Assembly (NCBI RefSeq): GCF_027172205.1
Contig: NC_070616.1
Span: forward strand, 20,512,001-20,576,000
Direction of reading: 5' to 3'
From: Podarcis raffonei
Taxonomy: Eukaryota > Chordata > Lepidosauria > Squamata > Lacertidae
DNA length: 64,000 nucleotides
A program made the translations under genes and the position numbers. A model generated the notes under the pieces. That model worked only from the letters and a program-made list of their open reading frames with translations. It searched no databases and was not told the DNA's origin. Positions 56,389-64,000 of the stretch are shown here, one piece after another; positions within the stretch are counted from its first letter, which is position 1, and each line of letters opens with the position of its first letter.

Positions 56389-56600
56389 TTTATTATTTGT
56401 ACCCCACCCATCTGACTGGGTTTCCCCAGCCATTCTGGGCTGTTTCCAACAGATATAAGAACACAACAAAACATCAAACATTAAACACTTCCCTATACAG
56501 GGCTGCCTCCAGATGTCTTCTCAAAGTTGTGTAGTTACTTATCTCATTGACATCTCCAATGGGCACCTGATGGGTGGCTAAGAGAGGTATAGAGCAGTGA
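56346..56600 (-). repeat. L2-type LINE 3' end with AAT tail
   Basis: The (AAT)n tail at 56346-56390 precedes the inverted 3' UTR: CTGACTGGGTTTCCCCAGCC, ACAGGGCTGCCTCCAGATGT. Same subfamily as 58878-59231. Confidence 0.75.
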
Positions 56601-57334
56601 TTCCTTGAGTCATTGCATTGTTTCTGTATAATGGAGCCTCACAGCATCCCCTGCGAAAGGAAGATGGTGGAATGTTGCTACCTAACTGCGTCGCTTAATT
56701 CCACCACCACTACCCCTTTGCTGTTTGACTGCAATATTCCCACCCCTTTCTTAACTGGGCTCCTGTACTTTTGAACAGCTGCCTGACTGGGAGAAAGGCA
56801 GCAGCTGAAACATTCCCATCGCACCATCTGCATTCTGGAGATGGTTATTTTTTCAAAATAAAGACTTGCCCCATCACCCACTTTCATATTTTCCCATGAG
56901 CAATGGAATGTAGGATCTGCTGCTAAATCCTCTGTGGCAGCCCCTTGCTACTCCTTCAGTGCCCTGCCCTGCTTTGTGCCACCTAACCCCAAATTTCCCT
57001 TTTATTTCCCCAGATACGGCCAGTAGCTGCATTGCACTGGCGTGCAGTTATTTTATGTAGTGAGAATGCAGCTGTTTTGACATAATTTCTGTGTTAGTGC
57101 TAGGAGGAACTCCTGCTCCAGCGAAGGAAGGGTTGCCAACATTTTCCTAGCTCTTCAGCTTGGTTTTTAACAGCAACATAGAAGTTTATAGAACAAAGCT
57201 TTTCCTGGCATGAGGATAAAATAATAAGGAAAGCTTAAAGTTCCTTAATTTTTGTGTGTTGAGCAAGTGTTGAAGGCCCTGGAACTGGAACAGTTAAAAC
57301 CTGGCAGCCCTTTCTTACCCGCAAACTCGCTAAA

Positions 57335-57480
57335 TGGCCTTGAGTAAGCCATGATCAACCTCCTCCCTTTTGCAATGTGGAGATCATAATACTAGTTTGT
57401 ATATTACAGGGTTGTTGTGCAGATTGCTTGAGAGAAAGTATGTGAAGTGCTTTGGCGCCTTGAAACATAACTGCTATTAT
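57335..57480 (+). repeat. MIR-like CORE-SINE
   Basis: TGGCCTTGAGTAAGCCATGA, TTTTGCAATGTGGAGATCAT, ATTACAGGGTTGTTGTGCAG and GTGAAGTGCTTTGGCGCC follow the MIR core and 3' half in order. Confidence 0.65.
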
Positions 57481-57799
57481 AATTTTGGGGGGAGAAAGAA
57501 GGGAGGGGATGAGAACTACTACCTTGGTGGGCCTAAGGAAGGCGCCCAGGCACAATTGAATTAGCGCTAATCAAGTTGGGCTCCTTGGCCATATGACCTG
57601 CTGAGCTGTCCTGCTATTCCAGGTCAGGTGCCCTGATTGTACCGCGTGTGCCGTGGAGCCGGCCTTGGGTATCTTAAGGGCAGGTCGGTTCTCATTATCT
57701 CCTCATAATTAGATTGAGCTTCCCAGATCTGCTCGCTTTCCTAGGAGGGCTCCAAGTAGAGGAGAGCTCCGACATGTGACAGGCCATCGGAAGGAGAGG

Positions 57800-58560
57800 A
57801 CGTCCCTTACCAGATGAGCTCATGCATTATTCACATGGCCTGCTTCGCCCATTTCACTTTGGAGTGCATCTTTGGTGATGCCCACAGTGGATTCTGTCCA
57901 GTAGCATCTGAGCTCAGACTGTTTGGAATGTCATCTTCCATATGGGACAGAGATCGCTCAGTGGAGCAGAAGTGAGAATGTTGGCACGTGCCACTTCTCA
58001 CCATGGAGAGCTGCACTCATCAGAAAAGCTGAGCCTGCCCAAACAATGCCTTCTTGTTGATCTTGTTGTCAGAGAACCCATACAGACAATCGATCTGGTT
58101 ACCTCCGGGGTTAACTTGGTTGTCTGAATCACCACCCTGAATGTTACCCCACAGCAGGTGCAGCCGTGTGGCAGAACTTGTGGTGAAATGTTCTTCTTTA
58201 TGAGGCCCAAGAGGGCCGTGATTCCCCACACAGTGCACGTTGCCATCTCCATAAAACCGCTAAACTCTCTCACACCACCCTGTGAGGCGGAAGTGACGTT
58301 ATGATCCGACGCCAGATAGAAGGCCCCATTGTTGTCCTTAGTTCCTTGGCCAAGGGAGATGTGGCATAAGGGCATCCCTTTGTGTTAGATTGCAGAAAAC
58401 GCCGCAAAGAAGGACATGCCGGTCCTTCAAGCCTCGCAGCTGCGGAGGCTGCAAAGGAAACCGAAAGGGAGAGGTGCCCACATTCCCAGCTGCGTGCATC
58501 TCTGCCGTCAAAGACAGATGTCAAATATTGCGTGGTGATTTCACACGGTCGAGACCTCTG
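57800..58560 (-). other. Unassigned stretch with overlapping minus-strand frames
   Basis: Frames of 61-125 codons lie on the minus strand (57831-58016, 57998-58375, 58020-58238, 58270-58524). Some residues look protein-like (for example DNNGAFYLASDHNVTSAS in one frame), but I recognise no family and see no start or splice signals that fit. It is a stretch without an obvious repeat, in moderately GC-rich sequence. It could be an old retrocopy or chance. Confidence 0.25.
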
Positions 58561-58669
58561 CTGAACTTGATGCTGTGAGAGAGAGCAAGGGCAGGCCCAG
58601 CCCTGTCAAAGCGATCGCTCCCAGCATGGACTGCAAACAAGGCTTTGACCGTGCTGCATTGTCTTGTTA

Positions 58670-58712
58670 TTTTATTTTATTTTATTAATTTTATTTTATT
58701 TTATTTTATTAA
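58670..58712. repeat. TTTTA simple repeat
   Basis: About nine TTTTA units, perhaps an inverted LINE or SINE tail. Confidence 0.8.
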
Positions 58713-58739
58713 AACAGTCATATCCAACACGTTTTATAG

Positions 58740-58873
58740 AACACAGTCCTATAAAATTATGCAAGGAATGAAGGAAGTGAATTGAGAATAGTTTTTCTCC
58801 CTTTCTCGTAGCACTGAAACTCAATGGACATCCAGTGAAGATGAAAGTTGGACGATTCAGGACGGATCAAAGA

Positions 58874-58921
<48 letters not shown>

Positions 58922-59500
58922 TTATTATTTATACCCTGCCCATCTGGCTGGGTTTCCCCAGCTACTCTGGGTGGGTGGCTTCCAACAGAACACTAAAATA
59001 CAATAACCTATTAAACATTAAAAGCTTCCCTAAACAGGGCTGCCGTCAGATGTCTTCTAAAAGTTTGGTAGTTATTTTTCTCTTTGACATCTGGTGGGAG
59101 GGCGTTCCATAGGGCGGGTGCCTCTGCCTGGTTCCCTGTAACTTGGCTTCTCGTAGCGAGGGAACCGCCAGAAGGCCCTTGGCGCTGGACCTCAGTTTCC
59201 GGGCAGAACGATGGAGGTGGAGACGCTTCAAGCTCCCATGGGAAGCAGTGATGGCCACCAACTTGGATGGCTTTAAAAGGGGATGAGACAAATGTCACGA
59301 AGGCGAAGGATGTCAATGGCTACTAGCCACAGTAGCTATTCTCTGCCTCCTGCCTCCTCAATTGGAGGCAGCAATGCTTCTGAAGACCAGTTGCTGGAAA
59401 TGATGGGAGAGGACTCTTGTGCTCTGGTCCTGCTTGCAGGTTTTGCCACAGGCATCTGGTTGGCCGCTGTGAGAACAAGATGCTGTTTACAAGCCTCCAT
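58740..59500 (+). repeat. CR1-type LINE 3' end interrupted by an L2 copy
   Basis: The left part (58740-58877) has CTATAAAATTATGCAAGGAA and AGTTGGACGATTCAGGACGG. The right part (59232-59500) resumes with GGAAGCAGTGATGGCCACCA and continues through GCTACTAGCCACAG to TCTGGTTGGCCGCTGTGAGA. The gap holds an inverted L2 end. The subfamily is that of 50525-51040. Confidence 0.75.
58878..59231 (-). repeat. L2-type LINE 3' end inside CR1
   Basis: The (AAT)n tail at 58878-58922 and the inverted 3' UTR (CTGGCTGGGTTTCCCCAGCT) are followed by the ORF2 C-terminus. On the minus strand it reads APALWNALPPDVKEKNNYQT and FRRHLTAALFREAFNV, with LWN.LP and F...L...LF as in L2 proteins. It is 5'-truncated. Confidence 0.85.
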
Positions 59501-59639
59501 AGCTGTGATGCACACAGCAGGGAGGGAGGCCTCTGTGCCAAAACCACTGTTGCTGTTCGTGGGGAGTTGAAGAGTCCTTTGTGCCACTTCAGTTTGTGTG
59601 AGAATGACTCAGTTGGCAGCTGTGTCTGCTCTTCAGCTG

Positions 59640-60055
59640 TCCTGAGGAAGGCTGCAACTTAGTGCTTTTAATGCAGGAAGTCCCAGGTTTGATCTCTGGC
59701 GTCTCCAGAGATCCAGTGTGATGTAGTGGTTAAAGTCCTGGGAGACCAGAGCTCAGATCTCCACTCTGGCCACAAAGCTCAGCAGGTGACCTTGGGTCAG
59801 TCACTGTCTCTCGGCCTAACTTACGTCACAGGGTTGTTGTGGGGATTAAATGAGGAGGGAGGGACCACGTACATCACCTTGAGGTCCTTGGAGAAAAGGG
59901 TGCAATACAGTGCAATGCAATAAATGAATAAGATAGGAATGGGAAGGTCCCTTGCCTGAAATCCTGGAGAGCTGCTGCCGGCCAGTGTGGGCAATACTGA
60001 TCTAGATAGATCAGTGGTCTTGCTCAGTATAATGCAGCTTCCTATGATCCCTTTA
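59640..60055 (+). repeat. tRNA-Ala-derived SINE split by a MIR-like SINE
   Basis: The head (59640-59706) has GCTGCAACTTAGTGCTTTTA and AGGTTTGATCTCTGGCGTCT. The body resumes at about 59938 with GGGAAGGTCCCTTGCCTGAA, ATCCTGGAGAGCTGCTGCCG and ends TATAATGCAGCTTCCTATGA. The gap is a MIR-like SINE. Confidence 0.8.
59707..59937 (+). repeat. MIR-like CORE-SINE inserted in a SINE
   Basis: GTGTGATGTAGTGGTTAAAG (head), TGACCTTGGGTCAGTCACTG (core), CACAGGGTTGTTGTGGGGAT and AATACAGTGCAATGCAATAA (3' end) are all present, so this copy is almost full length. Confidence 0.8.
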
Positions 60056-60722
60056 CAATTCAAAACGTGGCCAGGTTAATAATGAGTTGCTGACCGGGGT
60101 TATGCATGCATTTAGAATTAACTGTCAAATAAACGTGATCAAATCGCTGATGTGGATTTGCTGAAATGCCCTTTGCTCACAATGAAGGAATGACGGCACC
60201 TCAACATTTGAGGCCGAACCATGAATGCAGGGGTAGTTTTGCTTCATCCCAGGGCGCGAGCCGAGTGACTGTGGGAAAAGGGGGCCTCTGACAGTGATAA
60301 CATAAGGAACACTTGGCACATTTGGAAAACACTAGGCTAAAAATAGCAGGAGAGAGCAAGGGGACAAGGAGCTTGAGGATTTGGAAGAATTTGTCTCTAT
60401 TGCTAAATGCTCTGTTTTGACTTCGCTTTGGTGAGGCAGTTTTTAACTCCTTTCATGCTAGAATAATTATGGGATTTCTGGCAGGGAACACAGCCCTAAT
60501 ATAGGAGTGTCAGGCGGGGTGGGGTCCACAACTGAGTAGGAAATACTTTTCATTTTCCCAAGTTCTTTCAGTTTAAAAGCTCTTTTTGTTTCCTAACAAT
60601 TTCTTTTCCTGCTGTTGATGTTCCTATCATAGATTATTCTGATGGATTTCTGGTTCTTGGCATGAATATCTGATTTGTAATATTTTCCAGACAACAAAAG
60701 AGCCCAGAAAAGATCTTTGCAT

Positions 60723-60741
60723 GCGTGTGTGTGTGTGTGTG

Positions 60742-60774
<33 letters not shown>
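60723..60774. repeat. GT-CG-AC inverted microsatellite
   Basis: A (GT)n run of about 10 units, then GCGCGC, then an (AC)n run of about 12 units. The two runs are reverse complements, and the whole is alternating purine-pyrimidine. Confidence 0.9.
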
Positions 60775-60812
60775 TCTACAGCCCTTCCTCTTCCCTTCAA
60801 TATGATTTTGTA

Positions 60813-61038
60813 CAGTGGTACCTCAGGTTACATACGCTTTAGGTTACAGACTCCGCTGACCCAGAAATAGTACCTCGGGTTAAGAACTTTGCTTCAGGAT
60901 GAGAACAGAAATTGTGCTCCGGCGGTGCAATGGCAGCAGGAGGCCCCATTAGCTAAAGTGGTGCTTCAGGTTAAGAACAGTTTCAAGTTAAGAATGGACC
61001 TCCAGAACGAATTAAGTTCTTAACCCGAGGTACCACTG
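60813..61038 (-). mobile_element. Tigger-like MITE, CTTAACCTGAAG family, copy D
   Basis: CAGTGGTACCTCAGGTTA to the inverse CGAGGTACCACTG, flanked by TA (60811-60812, 61039-61040). It lies in the opposite orientation to copies A-C (GCTTCAGGTTAAGAACAG). Confidence 0.9.
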
Positions 61039-61040
61039 TA

Positions 61041-64000
61041 TTTGCGGGAGGCTTGGGGGAGGGGCATGTAATTTTGCAGTGCAAACCCCAAGACCTGTGT
61101 TTTTTACCACCTCACGTGAGAATGGGCCAGCTTTGATTCCCACACTACAAAATGTGTATGTGCATGTGTGCACAGTTATTTGAACATGATTAATGCCAGT
61201 GAGTATTGCCACTCTTGATTTAAAGTAATAATAATGCTGCGGGCTCTGGGTAAACTTACCTTTGGTAGCCTTACCTGTAGGGGGTGGCAGTTTTACTAAT
61301 GCACCAGAGTGATGCTAGGACAGGGACATTGTGGGAAATGGAAAGGTGGCTAGACCCAGCTGCCTCACGCTGATTGGATTTAAGGGTTAGAAAAAAGTAA
61401 CGAGAGGGGGGGCTTGGGGCAGGCATTGGCAGATGCCCAAGAATGCTGACCCCTTTAAGCTTTGCATCTTGTATCTTACCCCAGAGAGGGAGAAGTTGCA
61501 GCCTTGCAGTCCGACACTGACTGACACTTTGCGATTCCATCATTGTGATGGGTAGAAAAAGGGATGCAGGAGGTTAGTACGCATAGGAATTGGGGATTAA
61601 ACGTTGACATTTTAGTCCTTCGTTATTGCTTGGAACTCAGGCACACACTAACGAATATTGAAAAGCCAGAAGTGTACAGGATCATTGTCCTTGAACTGTA
61701 GACATTCCGCTTTCGCATTTTGCTGTGTGTGAGAGAGTTTATCCTGCGAAGTGCTGGCCCAGGCAGGAATGCATTTTGCCCATCTGAGCTGAAGCAGACT
61801 AATGACATCTTTTGCAGTTTATAATGGATAAAACTTCCAAAATCCGCAACTGGGCAAGAAAACATCGCCCAACTGTTGATTTTGGGTTTTTCCCCCCTTA
61901 TGGGACAACATGGCTACCTTTGCTTTTTATAGTTCACACTTGATTTCTCTGTCCTTCATGATGCATTTGGTGATTGGCAGATGAATGCATAAGCTACCTT
62001 AATCGAAAAGCCTTGCTTAGAAGGTAACATGAAAGTTTCGTTTCGTTTATGGTGTTTGAACTGTGATGGCCGATGGTATATTGGATTGCAATCGCAAGAC
62101 TGGGGGTGGGGTGGGGATACTGATTCCAGGACGTGTTTTTTTCAGAGCAGGAGTGATTATGTGACCTATCAGAGCATCTTCTGGAATATCGGGATGATTT
62201 ACAGACTTTCTGGGCCCTGGAAAATGAGTGAGGTGATAATGAGGCTTTCAAGTTTTACTGTTATTTGTGAGATGAGCATAGAACACATTGGGAGAATGGA
62301 GAAAATAGTAATCGGAGGCTGTACATTTATTTCCTTTTGTGCTACCAACTTAAATAGTAACAGTCTTTGCAAGATGGTTTGCATTTCCAATTAAAAGCTA
62401 AAGGTTACATTTGAAGCTCCATGTGCTTTTTCAAGTTGAACCTATGGCAGCCCAGAAGTAAGCACCATTGTGTTTAAAATTGCAGTCTACTGACCCTAAT
62501 AAACTGGATATTGTGCTATGTGCTGCTGTGCTTTGGGTGTGTATCTTGTTTGTGTGCATGCATCAACATATCAGCACATCTGCCTAATTTTTTTGGGACT
62601 CTCTTTAGCAGCCTGGCTGTGGGGGCTGGCATGATGAGCACTTGGAAATTTACAACTACACCACAGGGATGGCATGTTTACATATACAAGGTACCACTGG
62701 ATGTTGCAAACCACAAGGAATTGACATGTATGTGTGTGAACCAGCAAAAAGGGTGGAGGGAAAAGTGCCACCATTATCTTTGTTTTTCCCCCTCTAGGTT
62801 TTTCACTGACTGGGGGTCTGAAGAGTGAAAGAAGCCCCTCCCCAAATATCCGCCCCCCCCTGCAGATTTCCACCAAGAGCTACTAGCCCCGTTTCAGATC
62901 CTGTTAGGTGTGACCCGAAACTGATACTCATCTGGTCAATTTCTCTTGCATGTAATTGGAATTTTCCTTTCTCCTGATCCTAGCTGTTCAGACCCCCCCC
63001 CCCCCCGAGTACAAAAAGAAACCAGTGAGCCCGGTTGGGGGGATGCTGTGTTTGCGTGTGAGAAAACTAAACAAAACTGGGGGGAAATCCATTGTCTCCC
63101 TTGATGTTTCCGGCCCCTGACCCTTATTGTTGCCATCTGCCCAATCCCTCCTGCTTCCCATCAGCAACCCTAGTGCATGGGTGGGGGAGGAAAGGAGGCA
63201 GGAGCATTAACAAACTAAAAAAAGCAAAAAAAGGAGGGTGGACAGTACAAGATATGCTGATAGAGGAGTTTCTGCTTGCAAAAGGAGAGTCAGATGAGGC
63301 TGGTGTAGCGCCTGTTGCCCGCATGCCTTGCTAATGAGCTTTCAGAACATCTGGCCAGCTGTAGTTGGAGATCTAACCTGGTGGGTTCAGCAAGGCAGTT
63401 TTTTTGGTGTTTTTTTACATATGTATGTGAAAAGGGAAGGATGGGAGAAGGAGCAGAGGAGGATGCCACAACAAACTTTTTGCTCATTGCTTGGCAGGTT
63501 CTTGCCCTCTCTTGTTGCATGCGTGTCTTGCCACCTGTTGACAGGTTTTTGTTTTTTCAATTGTTTGGCAGGGCCCTGTGGGGTCCTTGCCTCCATCACA
63601 AGCAAGCAGAGAGAAACGCGTGCCTCTGATTGTGTCCTGCTGCTGCGTGTGGGTGGTAAAAATAAAAATCTTGCAAGTGTGGGTGTCCTGTAATTGCAGC
63701 AAAGATGGATGGGGTGTTTTCTTGAAGCCGCTGGGCTGTAGTGGGAGGGTGGGCTTTTTATAACTCCTTATCAGTGTACAGAGTGACTGCCTGTTTCCTA
63801 TGTGGTTCTTCATTTGTAAGCGGTAGTCCTTTGCTCTTGCTGAGCAAGGGGTGATTCAGTCCATAGTGAGAATTTTTAATTTTTGTATTACATTAATTTA
63901 TGTATTGCATCTTATCTTGCAAGGTGGGTCCCCCAACTTTTATCCTTGCCACGACCCTGAGCAAGAGATCCACCCTGTAATCTTTGCAGTGCACCAATAC
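61041..64000. other. Intron-like sequence, nothing recognised
   Basis: No supported exon or named repeat. A C-run lies at 62994-63006. Splice-donor-like words on the minus strand near 61250-61275 and a possible acceptor near 62608 are not enough to call exons. Confidence 0.35.

Noticed and set aside
61250-61560. Minus-strand exon-like stretch with CAGGTAAGG and AAAGGTAAGT donor words.
   Set aside because: Donor words alone are common. There is no matching acceptor, and the frame matches no protein.
62608-62691. A plus-strand exon candidate between CTCTTTAG and AAGGTACC.
   Set aside because: The open frame has the wrong phase to follow the first coding exon (phase 1), and the donor is weak.

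Overview
The window is vertebrate nuclear DNA, most likely from a squamate reptile (a lizard). The evidence is the repeat mix: a tRNA-derived SINE with an ACCTTT tail like the Sauria SINEs, tRNA-Ala-like SINEs, MIR-like CORE-SINEs, many 3' ends of L2- and CR1-type LINEs, pogo/Tigger-like and hAT-like MITEs, a Gypsy-like fossil, and a very young Ty1/copia LTR element. The species is not proved by this. Almost all of the window is non-coding or transposon-derived, and most open frames of 60-120 codons are chance.

Layout. 1-8.7 kb: old LINE, SINE and hAT-MITE pieces, plus a GC-rich block at 0.88-1.45 kb. 8765-12261: a Ty1/copia element with near-identical LTRs, TG...CA ends and a 5-bp target duplication. 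12.3-16.5 kb: SINE and LINE fragments and a CTCF-like site. 16572-19827: a hAT transposon with 8-bp duplication that was invaded by LTR-type sequence, including a solo LTR. 20-27.7 kb: LINE ends, a Sauria-like SINE, and a nest of elements at 25 kb (SINE interrupted by a hAT MITE, itself carrying two Tigger-like MITEs set end to end). About 27.83-33.6 kb: a nearly complete LINE on the minus strand, with ORF1 and an endonuclease/reverse-transcriptase ORF2. 33.6-38.04 kb: LINE ends and a chain-of-hairpins element. 38.0-41.65 kb: AT-rich and poor in recognisable repeats.

The one convincing host gene start is at 41.7-42.2 kb on the plus strand. It is a CpG-rich promoter with a perfect RFX X-box palindrome and nearby half-sites, followed by an ATG in strong context, a signal-peptide-like first coding exon and a GTGAGT donor. 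The rest of the window (42.2-64 kb) would be its first intron, filled with L2 and CR1 ends, four more Tigger-like MITEs, SINEs and microsatellites. I could not name the gene. No rRNA, functional tRNA, CRISPR or bacterial-type feature was seen.
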